Shown in pieces: positions 30,605-43,460 of a stretch of 64,000 nt of DNA. The stretch is from assembly GCA_002886105.1 (NCBI GenBank), contig CP025776.1, positions 3,472,001-3,536,000 on the forward strand. The letters run 5' to 3'. The notes beneath the pieces are model-generated. The model made no database searches and had not been told where the DNA came from. It saw nothing but the letters and a program-made list of their open reading frames with translations. How positions within the stretch are numbered: the first letter of the stretch is position 1; the number at the start of each line of letters is the position of its first letter. Both the position numbers and the translations under genes were made by a program. Origin of the DNA: Enterobacter sp. EA-1 (GTDB taxonomy: Bacteria > Pseudomonadota > Gammaproteobacteria > Enterobacterales > Enterobacteriaceae).

Positions 30605-32073
30605 ATGTCATCATTGCAAATTTCGCAAGGCACGTTTCGTCTTAGCGATACCCGCACGCTGCACCTTGAACAATTAACCCTGCGCGCCGGTGAAAGCTGG
30701 GCGTTCGTTGGCGCAAACGGAAGTGGTAAATCGGCGCTGGCCCGCGCCCTCGCCGGAGACCTGACGCTTCTGAAAGGGGAGCGCCGCTGCACGTTTGACC
30801 GTCTGACGCGCCTCTCTTTCGAGCAACTGCAAAAGCTGGTCAGCGACGAGTGGCAACGGAATAACACCGATATGCTCAGTCCCCGGCGAAGAGGACACCG
30901 GGCGAACCACCGCGGATATTATTCAGGATGAGGTGAAAGATCCGCAGCGCTGCGCGCGGCGGCGCAATTTGGCATCACGTCGCTTCTTGATCGTCGTTTT
31001 AAATACCTCTCTACCGGGGAAACCCGCAAAACCCTGCTCTGCCAGGGCGCTGATGGCGGAGCCGGAGCTGCTGATCCTCGACGAACCTTTCGATGGGCTG
31101 GATGTCCACTCCCGTCAGCAACTGGCTGAACTGCTCGCACAACTGAATGCGGATGGTTATACCGTGGTGCTGGTGCTCAATCGCTTTGATGAAATTCCTG
31201 CGTTTGTCCAACATGCCGGGGTACTGGTCGACTGTATGCTGACCGAAACCGGCGAAAAAATCCGCGCTGTTGCAACAGGCACTCATCGCCCAACTGGCGC
31301 ACAGCGAGAAACTTGCCGGGATCGCATTACCCGAGCCGGATGCGCCGCCTGCCCGCAACACACTAGCGCCGGGCGCGCCGCTGATCGTGCTCAGGGATGG
31401 GGTGGTCTCTTACAACGACCGCGCGATTATCAACCAGCTTTCATGGACGGTGAATCCCGGTGAACACTGGCAGATTGTCGGACCAAACGGCGCGGGTAAA
31501 TCAACGTTGTTAAGCCTCGGTAACCGGCGATCACCCGCAGGGTTACAGCAACGATTTGACGCTGTTTGGCCGCCGTCGCGGCAGCGGCGAAACCATCTGG
31601 GATATCAAAAAACATATCGGCTATGTGAGCAGCAGCCTGCATCTGGATTACCGCGTGAGCACCAACGTGCGCAATGTCATCCTGTCGGGTTATTTTGACT
31701 CGATCGGTATTTACCGGGCGGTGTCGGACAAACAGCACAAACTGGCGCAGCGTTGGCTTGATATTCTGGGTTTTGATGCCCGTACCGCAGAGGCGCCCTT
31801 CCATAGCCTCTCCGGGGTCAACAACGACTGGCGCTGATTGTTCGTGCGCTGGTGAAACATCCGACGCTGCTGATCCTGGATGAGCCACTCCGGGCACTGG
31901 ATCCGCTTAATCGTCAGTTAATTCGCCGCTTTGTGGATGTGCTCATCAGCGAAGGCGATACCCAACTGTTATTTGTTTCCCACCATGCGGCGGATGCGCC
32001 CTCGTGTATTACCCACCGGCTGGAGTTTGTGCCGCAGGATGACGGATACCGTTATCACCTCTCAGCGCAATAA
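30605..32073 (+). CDS. modF: ModF, duplicated ABC ATPase associated with ModE
   Basis: About 490 residues with two ABC nucleotide-binding domains in tandem. Domain 1: Walker A GANGSGKSALARALAG, LSTGETRKTLLCQAL, LLILDEPFDGLD. Domain 2: GPNGAGKSTLLSL, Walker B LLILDEPLRALDPLNRQLI and FVSHHAADAPSCITH. No membrane segments, so it is not a typical importer; role in molybdenum physiology is unsettled. Indels near 30882, 30945, 31020, 31262, 31525 and 31825. Ends YRYHLSAQ, TAA 32071-32073. Confidence 0.94.
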
Positions 32074-32317
32074 TTGCAGGGGTGCACGCACCCCCGGCAA
32101 ACGTCTGGAATATACCTTTTGCACCGCTGGGCTGATTGCACGGCCGTCGCTGATGACTTATAACCTGCACGAGGCGATTTCCGGCTTTTGCTGATATCGG
32201 CTGCTTTGCTGCACAGCAGTAAAGGGTTTTTTCGGACTTATCACAATCACCGGGCAAAGCCAGTTATTGCGGGGTTTTTCCGGCGGTTGCCAGCGAAACC
32301 GGCGAACAGAGAGCGCA

Positions 32318-32333
32318 GTGTAAACGATTCCAC
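32318..32333 (+). promoter_or_regulatory. External gal operator (OE)
   Basis: GTGTAAACGATTCCAC is identical to the 16-base E. coli OE bound by GalR and GalS. Its centre lies 113 bases from the internal operator centre, the spacing that supports the GalR-HU repression loop. Confidence 0.93.
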
Positions 32334-32374
32334 TATTTTATCCCATGTCACAGTTTTCACCTCTCTGTTATGCT
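32334..32374 (+). promoter_or_regulatory. gal CRP site and P1 promoter
   Basis: ATTTTATCCCATGTCACAG resembles the CRP site of the E. coli gal promoter (TCACA arm intact), followed by the P1 -10 hexamer TATGCT at 32369-32374. The leader ends in TAATGGAGTTAAAT before the galE ATG, so cAMP-CRP control of P1/P2 is likely conserved. Confidence 0.85.
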
Positions 32375-32411
32375 AAGGTTTGTTCATACCATATGCCTAA
32401 TGGAGTTAAAT

Positions 32412-33419
<1,008 letters not shown>

Positions 33420-33429
33420 AGGAAAGGCA

Positions 33430-35600
<2,171 letters not shown>

Positions 35601-35607
<7 letters not shown>

Positions 35608-36628
35608 ACGAATCCTCTGCGGCGGCCCCCGATGGGCTGCCCTTTCGTCTGATCACCCTGCGCAATCGCGCGGGGATGGTGGTGACACTGATGGACTGGG
35701 GCGCAACGCTATTATCCGCGCGTTCCTTTACAGGATGGCTCGGTGCGCGAGGCGTTGCTCGGTTGCGCGACGCCAGAGCACTACCTTCAGCAGGCGGCGT
35801 TTCTCGGCGCATCCGTGGGGCGTTACGCTAACCGCATTGCGAAAAGCCGCTTTGAACTGGGTGGACGAACTTACGCGCTGGCGCCAAGCGAAAATCACAC
35901 GGCGGCCCGGAAGGTTTTGATAAGCGCCGCTGGCGCATTGAGCGTCAGAATGATAACGAAGTGGTGTTCGTGCTGAACTCACCGGATGGCGATCAAGGGT
36001 TCCCGGTAATGTTCATGCCAGAGCGCATTTCCGTCTCGGTGACGATCACCGTCTGGCTATCGAATACCGCGCGACGACCGATCAACCCTGCCCGGTAAAC
36101 CTCACCAATCACGCTTACTTTAACCTTGATGGCGAACAGTCAGACGTGCGCAATCATACCCTGCAGATTCTGGCAGATGCCTATCTGCCGGTAGACAGCA
36201 TGGGGTTGCCGAGCGAGGGTCTGAAAAAACGTGGCGCAAACCAGTTTTGACTTCCGGGAACCGAAAACCGTGGCGCACGATTTTCTGACCGATGACGATC
36301 AGCGTGCGGTCAAAGGCTACGATCACGCATTCTTATTACAGGCTCGGGGCGATGTCAGTCAACCGGCGGCCCATGTCTGGTCAGCAGACAAGCAGTTGGA
36401 AATGGCGGTTTATACCAGCGCACCTGCGCTGCAGTTCTATTCCGGCAACTATCTCGACGGCACCCCGCGCGGCGGTAAAACCCTACACGGCCACCGGCAA
36501 GGTCTGGCGCTGGAAAGCGAATTTTACCCGACAGCCCTAACCGCCCGGATTTCCCGCAACCGGACTGTGTTTTACTCCCCGGCGATGTCTACGCCAGCCT
36601 GACGGAATATCACTTTATTCCGCATTGA
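35601..36628 (+). CDS. galM: GalM, aldose 1-epimerase (mutarotase)
   Basis: About 340 residues. GTG 35601 is chosen because AGGAG precedes it and it overlaps the galK stop, with product start [20 protein letters not shown] (E. coli begins with Met-Leu-Asn-Glu). Motifs: [40 protein letters not shown] (catalytic His) and DHAFLLQA. Indels near 35732, 35905, 36020, 36215 and 36475. Stop TGA 36626-36628. Last gene of the gal operon; a terminator follows at once. Confidence 0.93.
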
Positions 36629-36632
36629 TCCT

Positions 36633-36656
36633 GCCCTCCCGATGGAGGGCTTTTTT
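36633..36656 (+). terminator. gal operon terminator
   Basis: GCCCTCC-CGAT-GGAGGGC-TTTTTT: 7-bp GC-rich stem with tetraloop and six Ts, 4 bases past the galM stop. Confidence 0.93.
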
Positions 36657-36788
36657 CATCATATTGCTGAAATAAACGCCAGTTATCGACAAAATCGCAA
36701 CCCCTGATTCACAAGCACCTTACACTGAGCGGCTATTTTCGCTATGGTTATGGGGTAATCGTTGCCGTGGGTCTCGCCCCGGCAATAT

Positions 36789-36807
36789 AATGAGAATTGT
36801 TATCATT
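36789..36807 (+). promoter_or_regulatory. Fur box upstream of gpmA
   Basis: AATGAGAATTGTTATCATT is a good match to the 19-base Fur consensus (GATAATGATAATCATTATC) and lies 25 bases before the gpmA start. gpmA is known as a Fur-repressed gene in E. coli. Confidence 0.75.
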
Positions 36808-36832
36808 CAATCAGGCTCACAGGAGTAAGTGT

Positions 36833-37582
36833 ATGGCTGTTACTAAGCTGGTTCTGGTTCGTCACGGCGAAAGCCAGTGGAACAACGAAAACCGCTTCAC
36901 CGGTTGGTACGATGTCGATCTGTCAGAGAAAGGTGTTGGCGAAGCGAAAGCAGCAGGCAAGCTGCTGGAAAGAAGAAGGCTACACCTTCGATTTTGCTTA
37001 TACCTCTGTGCTGAAACGTGCCATCCATACGCTCTGGAACGTTCTGGACGAACTGGATCAGGCATGGTTGCCGGTAGAGAAAAGCTGGAAACTGAACGAA
37101 CGTCACTACGGTGCGCTGCAAGGTCTGAACAAAGCAGAAACCGCTGAAAATACGGTGACGATCAGGTCAAACAGTGGCGTCGCGGTTTTGCCGTTACCCC
37201 GCCTGCACTGACCAAAGATGATGAGCGTTTCCCGGGCCACGATCCGCGTTATGCGAAACTGACCGATGCAGAACTGCCGCAGACCGAAAGCCGCGCTGAC
37301 CATCGATCGCGTGATCCCGTACTGGAACGAAACCATCCTGCCGCGTCTGAAAAGCGGTGAGCGTGATCATCGCCGCTCACGGCAACTCCCTGCGCGCGCT
37401 GGTGAAATACCTCGGACAACATGAGCGAAGAAGAGATCCTCGAACTGAACATCCCGACCGGCGTACCGCTGGTGTATGAGTTCGATGAAAACTTCAAACC
37501 GCTGAAACACTACTATCTGGGCAACGCGGATGAGATCGCCGCGAAAGCTGCCGCTGTGGCCAATCAGGGTAAAGCGAAGTAA
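36833..37582 (+). CDS. gpmA: GpmA, 2,3-bisphosphoglycerate-dependent phosphoglycerate mutase
   Basis: Glycolytic mutase, 250 residues. Catalytic phosphohistidine in [48 protein letters not shown] and the second histidine [16 protein letters not shown]. Start ATG 36833 behind AGGAGTAAGTGT. Indels near 36970, 37147, 37285, 37360 and 37413. Ends [13 protein letters not shown] 37580-37582. Confidence 0.96.
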
Positions 37583-37595
37583 GTTTTTCAGCTAT

Positions 37596-37628
37596 AAAAA
37601 AAAGCGTGGAGAGATCCACGCTTTTTTT
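37596..37628. terminator. Bidirectional terminator between gpmA and aroG
   Basis: AAAAAAAAGCGTGGA-GAGA-TCCACGCTTTTTTT: 14-bp stem with A and T runs, serving both convergent genes. Confidence 0.93.
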
Positions 37629-37641
37629 ATTGGCTCAATGA

Positions 37642-38673
37642 TTAGCGACGGCGCGCTTTCACGGCATCCGCTAACTGGCGCAGAAGCGCATCGGTATCTT
37701 CCCAGCCAATACACGCATCGGTAATGCTTTTACCGTACACCAGCGGTTCGCCGCTCTCCAGACTCTGATTGCCTTCCACCAGTGTGACTTTCAAATCATC
37801 ACACCAATGATGGATTTTTCCCCACCGGCGATTTGCTGACAAACGTCAGTGCCTACGTCCATCTGCTTTTAAACTGTTTGCTGGAATTGGCATGAAGTCA
37901 ATCATCACCTGCGGTTCCAGACCCGCCTTACCAAGACCTGTTTTCACCTCAGCAACATGTTTGGCTCTTTCCGCCGCGCAGAATAATGTGGCAGTCGTTG
38001 TTACCGGCCGTATTCACAATGGCGGAGTGACCCCATTTGGTCACAGACAAGAAGCAGTGCGGCGCGCTGGCGGCATTGATCGCGTCGATCGCCACTTTGA
38101 TGGTGCCGTCGGTGCCGTTTTTAAAGCCTACCGGGCAAGAGACCTGAGGCCAGTTCACGGTGCACCTGCGATTCCGTCGTACGTGCGCCAATCGCCCCCA
38201 GCTCATCAGATCCGCCATGTATTGCGGCGTGATCATATCCAGAAACTCCCCTGCCGCTGGCAAACCAGCATCGTTGATTTCCAACAGTAACTTACGGGCA
38301 ATTCGCAGGCCGTCGTTGATCTGGAAACTGTTATCCATATGCGGATCGTTAATCAGCCCTTTCCAGCCGACGGTGGTGCGTGGTTTTTCAAAATAAACAC
38401 GCATGACCACTTCCAGTTCGCCCTTCAGTTCTTCACGCAGCGCCAGCAAACGTGAGGCGTACTCCTTCGCAGCGACAGGATCATGAATCGAACACGGGCC
38501 AATCACCACCAGCAGACGGTCATCATTACCCCGCAGGATCTTGTGAATCGCTTTGCGGGCATGCGAAACCGTGTTTGCAGCCTTTTCAGTGGCGGGGAAT
38601 TTTTCAAGGAGTGCTACAGGGGTAATAACTCATTGATCTCTTTGATGCGTAAATCGTCGTTCTGATAATTCAT
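37642..38673 (-). CDS. aroG: AroG, Phe-sensitive DAHP synthase
   Basis: First enzyme of the shikimate pathway (PEP + erythrose-4-phosphate to DAHP), about 350 residues. Visible: VIGPCSIHDPVAAKEYASRL, KPRTTVGWKGLINDPHMD, LPAAGEFLDMITPQYMADLM, GFKNGTDGTIKVAIDAI, and the end KSITDACIGWEDTDALLRQL. It starts MNYQNDDLRIKE at 38673. Indels near 38620, 38175, 37970, 37885 and 37800. A strong TyrR box lies 70 bases upstream. The AroG isozyme call rests on the amino terminus and location. Confidence 0.95.
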
Positions 38674-38989
38674 GATCTTTCCAGTGTCGCCATACTTTTG
38701 TAATGAATGCAATCTTTCCAATCTATCTCGTCAGCCATGAAGTGTAAACGTGATTTTACACTTCGGACGGATAATTCCCCGGAATCGCGCAAAAGACGTC
38801 AGAAAGTAGCGAGTCTCTACATCGGCGCTACACTTTTAACGGTAAACACTTTATTTTTGCATTTTATCGCTATTCCATGCTGCCGTAACGGTAAGCATTG
38901 GCATGTTCGACCACTGAGCGTGATAACTCGTTCGCGCTGCTTTTACCGCCTTACGGCATGGTAAAAACGACCAGAACAGGAGCATCATG
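38674..38989. other. aroG-ybgS divergent intergenic region
   Basis: 316 bases without a gene. It holds the TyrR box of aroG (38743-38760), AT-rich promoter-like sequence around 38830-38870 and the ybgS ribosome binding site. Nothing else is recognised. Confidence 0.65.
38743..38760. promoter_or_regulatory. TyrR box of aroG
   Basis: TGTAAA-CGTGAT-TTTACA is a perfect TyrR strong box (TGTAAAN6TTTACA), 70 bases upstream of the aroG start. TyrR with phenylalanine represses aroG in E. coli. Confidence 0.92.
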
Positions 38990-39382
38990 ATGAAAATGAA
39001 TAAATTAGCGACGCTTTTCCTCACCACGACATTGGCCCTGTCATGGCGCCGCCCCGGGCTGCGGATACGACTTCAGGAACCACAGACAGCAGTAACGGGC
39101 AGGCGAATGCCGCAGCCGCGTCAGGTCAGCCAGCACCGGATGCGCACCAGAACCTTGTACCGAAGGAATCCGATAGCAGCAAAATTAATACCGGCGATAG
39201 CAACAGCGGCACGATGCTGCATCCCAACGGCAGCACCTCGTCGACTCAACATATGAGCAAAGACGAGGTGCATAAAAACTCTATGTGTAAAGATGGTCGC
39301 TGTCCGGACATCAACAAAAGTTGAAACCGGTAACGGCACCAATAATGACGTCAATACCAAAACGGACGGCACCACGCAGTAA
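38990..39382 (+). CDS. ybgS: YbgS, homeobox-like-named periplasmic protein of unknown function
   Basis: About 126 residues: an amino-terminal signal peptide ([18 protein letters not shown]...) followed by a low-complexity hydrophilic region rich in Asn, Gly, Asp, Ser and Thr, then [20 protein letters not shown] with two cysteines and a TKTDGTTQ end. Of two ATGs, 38990 has the better spacing from AGGAG. Indels near 39042 and 39320. Function is unknown; ybgS belongs to an envelope-stress or acid-responsive group in related bacteria only by report. A terminator follows. Confidence 0.9.
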
Positions 39383-39397
39383 CGCGTGAAGGGGTAA

Positions 39398-39424
39398 AAA
39401 AGGAGAGCTTCGGCTCTCCTTTTA
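39398..39424 (+). terminator. Terminator after ybgS
   Basis: AAAAGGAGAGC-TTCG-GCTCTCCTTTT: long stem with a stable TTCG tetraloop and T tail. Confidence 0.92.
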
Positions 39425-39490
39425 TCGCCACCGCGCAAAAATCTGCAATGATGTAAGTCGCTAAGAATAACAAGGAGACGGATCACAACC

Positions 39491-40424
39491 ATGGCGCATT
39501 CACACTCGCACGCTCCGGCGGATGCTAATGTCCGCCGCTTATCGCTGGCCTTTGGCGTAACCGCTGTTTTTATGCTGATTGAGGTTGCAGGCGGTCTTTT
39601 TTCAGGCTCCCCCGGCGCTGCTCGCCGATGCGGGCCATATGCTGACCGACGCTGCGGCCCTGCTTTTTGCTCTGCTGGCTGTGCATTTCGCCCGCCAGCC
39701 ACCCAGCACAAAACGTACCTTTGGTTGGCTACGCCTTACCACGCTGGCCGCTTTCGTCAACGCGCTTTGCGCTGGTGCTCATCACCGTCCTGATTGTCTG
39801 GGAAGCGTTTCAGCGTTTTTCACATCCGCAGCCTGTTGCAGGGGCAACCATGATGGTGATCGCCATTGCCGGGCTGCTGGCAAATGCTGGCGTTCTGGTT
39901 ACTGCATCGTGGAAGCGAGGAGAAGAACCTCAATGTTCGCGCCGCCGCGCTGCACGTACTGGGCGATTTGCTGGGCTCCGTTGGCGCAATCATCGCCGCG
40001 TTGATTATTCTGTTCACCAACTGGACGCCGATCGATCCGATCTTGTCAGTGCTGGTTTCATTACTGGTGCTGCGCAGCGCATGGCGGCTGCTGAAAGAGA
40101 GTGTCAATGAGTTGCTGGAAGGCGCGCCTCGCCTGCTGGACATTGGCGCGCTCAAACGCCACCTGCACCGGGCTATTCCGGAAGTGCGCGATGTTCATCA
40201 TGTTCATGTCTGGCTGGTCGGAGAAAAAACCGCTGATGACCCTGCATGTGCAGGTTATACCGCCGCGCGATCATGACAAACTGCTCGGCGATATCCAGCA
40301 TTTCCTGATGCATCATTATGCTATTGAGCATGTGACGATACAGATGGAGTACCAGCCCTGTAACGGGCCAGACTGCCATCTGGGCGAGACGCAGTCTGAC
40401 CCACACCCTTCACACCACCATTAG
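39491..40424 (+). CDS. zitB: ZitB, zinc efflux CDF transporter
   Basis: Cation diffusion facilitator exporting zinc from the cytoplasm, about 312 residues. Histidine-rich ends ([18 protein letters not shown]), six membrane segments, and the metal-site motifs [20 protein letters not shown] (HxxxD) and [18 protein letters not shown]. Cytoplasmic domain: [25 protein letters not shown]. Indels near 39612, 39768, 39893, 39910 and 40225. Ends TAG 40422-40424, overlapping the predicted end of convergent pnuC by about 15 bases. Confidence 0.95.
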
Positions 40425-41140
40425 TGAGAAAACGCGTGAGACCCGCTCACGCGCGCTGTTAATCCACATCCGGCTGCCATTAAGCGCGATAAAGGTCAGC
40501 AGCATATACTCCAGCTGACATGGCCCATACGCCTTGCAGCGCGAAAATCACCACGCTAATCACGTTGATAATGACCCATAGCAGCCAGTTTTCGACGTAT
40601 TTACGGGTCATCAGGATCATCGCCACAATGGAAAGCACCATCATGCAGGAGTCCCAGAACGGGAACGCATCCGGTTGTAGCGTTGGCATTGCGACGTTAA
40701 TCCCCACGGTTTGCATCGCAGCCACCGCTATCTTTGTCAGCACAGCAAATACGGGATCGATAAAAGGTCATTAACCCAATGGCCAGTACGCAGATCGCCA
40801 GCCGGGTTAATGCTTTTGATAAGGGCAGCCAGCGGATTTGCAGCGCCGCTTCGTTTTGCGATGTTTGCCGTGACCCGGGCGCGTACCAGCCGTAGATGTT
40901 TGCAGCAAAGAAAAGAGCTGCAGCAGCAGGCTGGCATAGAGTTGGATCTGGAAGAAGATGATGGCGAACAACGTTACGTTGATAAGCCCGAAGGCGTAAT
41001 TACTGATTTTCTCCAGGGCTTGCCAGCCAGATGCACAGCAAGCCCGCCAGCGTCCCTGTCGCTTCAATCCATGAGAGATCGTACCCACCGGCGCCAATCG
41101 GAATATGCACCAGGATATTCTGTGTACTAAAAAAATCCAT
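40410..41140 (-). CDS. pnuC: PnuC, nicotinamide riboside transporter
   Basis: Multi-pass inner-membrane protein importing nicotinamide riboside, about 239 residues. It starts [20 protein letters not shown] at 41140. [20 protein letters not shown] and the conserved WxxWxxN-type stretch [20 protein letters not shown] are visible with [20 protein letters not shown]. Indels near 41035, 40900, 40765, 40520 and 40440 leave the last residues uncertain: the printed frame ends at TGA 40410-40412. Downstream of nadA with 41 bases between, so the nadA-pnuC operon is conserved. Confidence 0.93.
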
Positions 41141-41181
41141 TCTTTCCCAGAGCGTAATACTACGCGTGACCATCATTCATT

Positions 41182-42230
41182 TTAAGAACGTAGTGTAGCT
41201 GCAAAATCAAGCATGCGGTTAAGTGGCAGCAGTGCGCCTTCCCGCAAGGCGGCATCAACGTGGATCTCGTGCGCTGCACCGCCGTTTTCCAGCCCTTCCG
41301 CAATCGCTTTCAGGCCGTTCATCGCCATCCACGGGCAGTGCGCGCAGCTCCGGCAGGTCGCCCCCTCACCGGCCGTTGGCGCTTCGAGTAACTCTTTCTC
41401 CGGCACGGCCTGCTGCATTTTGTAAAAAATCCCGCGGTCGGTGGCGACGATCAGTTGCTGGTGCGGCAGCGTTTTAGCAGCATTAATCAACTGGCTGGTC
41501 GATCCTACCGCATCAGCCAAAGTTAACTACCGATTGCGGGGGATTCCGGGTGCACAAGAATAGCAGCATCCGGGTACAACGCTTTCATCCGCATCAGTGC
41601 ACCGGGTTTTGAACTCGTCATGCACAATACAAGCACCCTGCCAACACAGCACATCTGCGCCCGTTTGTTTCTGCACGTAGCTTCCCAGATGACGATCCGG
41701 CGCCCAGATAATCTTTTCGCCGAGACTGTCGAGGTGCTCAATCAGCTCAACCGCAATGCTGGAGGTAACCACCCAGTCGGCGCGGGCTTTTACCGCCGCC
41801 GAGGTGTTGGCATAGACCACCACCGTGCGATCGGGATGCGCATCGCAAAAGGCGGTAAATTCATCAATCGGACACCCCAGATCCAGCGAACACTCAGCAT
41901 TGAGCGTCGGCATCAGGATGGTTTTTCCGGACTGAGAATTTTGGCGGTTTCGCCCATAAAACGCACGCCTGCCACTAACAGCGCGTTGAAGCCGGATGTT
42001 TAGCACCAAAGCGCGCCATTTCCAGAGAGTCTGAAATACAGCCGCCGGTCTCTTCCGCCAGTTGCTGGATTTCCGGATCGGTATAGTAGTGAGCCACCAT
42101 CACCGCGTTACGCTCTTTCCAGCAGACGTTTGATTTTTTCGCGGTAAAACGCTTTTTCATCCCTGACGCAACGGCGCGGGTTTGGGAGGAAAGGATAGAT
42201 TGCAGCTTCGGGATCGAACATTACGCTCAT
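41182..42230 (-). CDS. nadA: NadA, quinolinate synthase
   Basis: [4Fe-4S] enzyme condensing iminoaspartate with dihydroxyacetone phosphate to quinolinate; about 347 residues. Seen: [66 protein letters not shown], and [20 protein letters not shown] with the cluster cysteines. ATG 42230 ([14 protein letters not shown]) is used; another ATG is directly upstream at 42233. Indels near 42165, 42115, 41995, 41935, 41605 and 41523. A NadR box lies 74 bases before the start. Confidence 0.95.
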
Positions 42231-42303
42231 CATGCTTACTCGTTTTGCTTGCTTAACTAAATAACCAGAACAACGGTTCATAATGGCGTCATCGCGCCAC
42301 GCG

Positions 42304-42321
42304 TGTTTTGTATACTAAACA
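42304..42321. promoter_or_regulatory. NadR operator of nadA-pnuC
   Basis: TGTTTT-GTATAC-TAAACA fits the NadR palindrome TGTTTA-N6-TAAACA with one mismatch and lies upstream of nadA, as in E. coli and Salmonella. Confidence 0.85.
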
Positions 42322-42482
42322 AGATAGCCGATTACGCAAAAAATGTCGTGGGAATTTTCAACAGTATGCAGTTATCATCGGGCAAGATGCGCCCGTAGCC
42401 TGTAGAAATGCTAAGCGCAGCAAGCATTCCCCGGTGGAGGGGTTGCACATTATCCGGATAACGGTTTTTGCGGAAAATAGAG

Positions 42483-42512
42483 CAAAAAAGCGCCTTTAGG
42501 GCGCTTTTTTTA
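42483..42512 (-). terminator. tRNA operon terminator
   Basis: Read on the minus strand: GCGCC-CTAAA-GGCGC-TTTTTT, with a matching A run on the other side. It lies immediately past the last tRNA-Lys. Confidence 0.9.
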
Positions 42513-42515
42513 CAT

Positions 42516-42591
42516 TGGTGGGTCGTGCAGGATTCGAACCTGCGACCAATTGATTAAAAGTCAACTGCTCTACCAACTGAGCTAACGACCC
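42516..42591 (-). tRNA. tRNA-Lys (TTT anticodon), last of array
   Basis: 76 bases beginning GGGTCGTTAGCTCAGTTGG on the minus strand and ending in encoded CCA; anticodon TTT in CTTTTAA. Identical in sequence to the known E. coli tRNA-Lys. Confidence 0.98.
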
Positions 42592-42632
42592 TTACGGGAT
42601 TGTTCTTCGAAGTTAACCATTACCAGTCAAAG

Positions 42633-42705
42633 TGGTGGGTCGTGCAGGATGACTCGGCTTCGCCTCGCCCTACGGGCCGTTGCTCACGCAACGTTATCCT
42701 TCACG
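42633..42705 (-). repeat. tRNA-Lys 3'-end repeat and hairpin in spacer
   Basis: The 18 bases TGGTGGGTCGTGCAGGAT (42633-42650) repeat the 3' end of tRNA-Lys without the rest of the gene. ATCCTTCACG at 42696-42705 is complementary to CGTGCAGGAT at nine of ten positions, so the spacer RNA can fold back, with an inner CGTTGC/GCAACG hairpin. Two similar spacers follow (42856-42916, 43125-43191). Confidence 0.75.
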
Positions 42706-42732
42706 TTCTACCCTTTCACCGATCTTTAAAAT

Positions 42733-42808
42733 TGGTGGGTCGTGCAGGATTCGAACCTGCGACCAATTGATTAAAAGTCAACTGCTCTACCAACTGAGCT
42801 AACGACCC
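42733..42808 (-). tRNA. tRNA-Lys (TTT anticodon)
   Basis: 76 bases, identical to the copy at 42516-42591, encoded CCA end. Preceded and followed by spacers carrying partial copies of its 3' end. Confidence 0.98.
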
Positions 42809-42855
42809 ATACGGGTAGTGACTTCGAAGATAATTTTACTTTGGCCCACATTACG

Positions 42856-42916
42856 TGGTGGGTCGTGCAGGATGAGTGCCTATAAACTTATGGCTGAAAC
42901 AACGCTATCCTTCACG
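42856..42916 (-). repeat. tRNA-Lys 3'-end repeat and hairpin in spacer, second copy
   Basis: TGGTGGGTCGTGCAGGAT (42856-42873) again, paired with ATCCTTCACG at 42907-42916; the loop sequence between differs from the first copy. Confidence 0.75.
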
Positions 42917-42942
42917 TTTAACGTCATCACAGGACGTTAAAT

Positions 42943-43019
42943 TGGTGGGTCGTGCAGGATTCGAACCTGCGACCAATTGATTAAAAGTCAACTGCTCTAC
43001 CAACTGGAGCTAACGACCC
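42943..43019 (-). tRNA. lysW: tRNA-Lys (TTT anticodon) with one extra base
   Basis: Same as the other copies but 77 bases: the D-arm reads TAGCTCCAGTTGG instead of TAGCTCAGTTGG. The extra C (G on the printed strand) falls at the D-stem/D-loop edge. In view of the many indels in the window it is probably a sequence error. Confidence 0.93.
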
Positions 43020-43022
43020 GAG

Positions 43023-43098
43023 TGGTGGGTGATGACGGGATCGAACCGCCGACCCCCTCCTTGTAAGGGAGGTGCTCTCCCAGCTGAGCTAATCACCC
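43023..43098 (-). tRNA. valT: tRNA-Val (TAC anticodon)
   Basis: 76 bases, GGGTGATTAGCTCAGCTGGG at the 5' end, anticodon loop CTTACAA, encoded CCA. Lies 3 bases from the next tRNA-Lys, as valT and lysW do in E. coli. Confidence 0.98.
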
Positions 43099-43124
43099 GA
43101 TACTACGCTGGATACTACTTTAAG

Positions 43125-43191
43125 TGGTGGGTCTTAAGGATGATTCAGCTTTCGTCTTTCGGGGGCGTCGCTACGCAACGTGTCCTTTACC
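43125..43191 (-). repeat. Diverged tRNA 3'-end repeat and hairpin, third copy
   Basis: TGGTGGGTCTTAAGGAT (43125-43141) with partner TGTCCTTTAC (43181-43190). The arms differ from the other copies, yet AAGGAT still pairs with GTCCTT, which suggests the fold is kept while the sequence drifts. Confidence 0.6.
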
Positions 43192-43219
43192 TTCTGCATT
43201 ACCACTACTGTTCAAAAGT

Positions 43220-43296
43220 TGGTGGGTCGTGCAGGATTCGAACCTGCGACCAATTGATTAAAAGTCAACTGCTCTACCAACTGGAGCTAACGACCC
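43220..43296 (-). tRNA. lysT: tRNA-Lys (TTT anticodon) with one extra base, first of array
   Basis: 77 bases with the same extra base in the D-arm as the copy at 42943-43019. First tRNA of the operon, 164 bases past the cpoB stop, matching the lysT position. Confidence 0.93.
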
Positions 43297-43460
43297 AACT
43301 TTTGCATTGCTTCCGGTTTATGTGATATCCCGTGGCAACGGCGGCATATATTACTGATTTAAGAATTCAGCGCAACAACAATTTCGATGTAAATCACTTA
43401 ACTGCTTATGATTCAGGCGACAAGACCAGAAAAACACGATTTCTGGTCATGCGCTATGCA

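Larger units (their letters stand above)
32074..32411 (+). other. modF-galE intergenic region with gal promoter
   Basis: 338 bases without a gene. The left half has a 6-bp hairpin GGGGTG/CACCCC (32079-32084, 32089-32094) without a T tail, and no other signal I can name. The right quarter is the gal control region: external GalR operator, CRP site and P1 -10, closely following the E. coli order. Confidence 0.7.

Noticed and set aside
39121-39711. 196-codon open frame on the minus strand
   Set aside because: It runs antisense across ybgS, its terminator and the start of zitB; no ribosome binding site or family resemblance.
42516-43296. Regularly spaced near-identical repeats resembling a CRISPR array
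   Set aside because: The repeats are complete tRNA-Lys genes with anticodon and CCA, about 76 bases long, and the spacers contain tRNA 3'-end copies.
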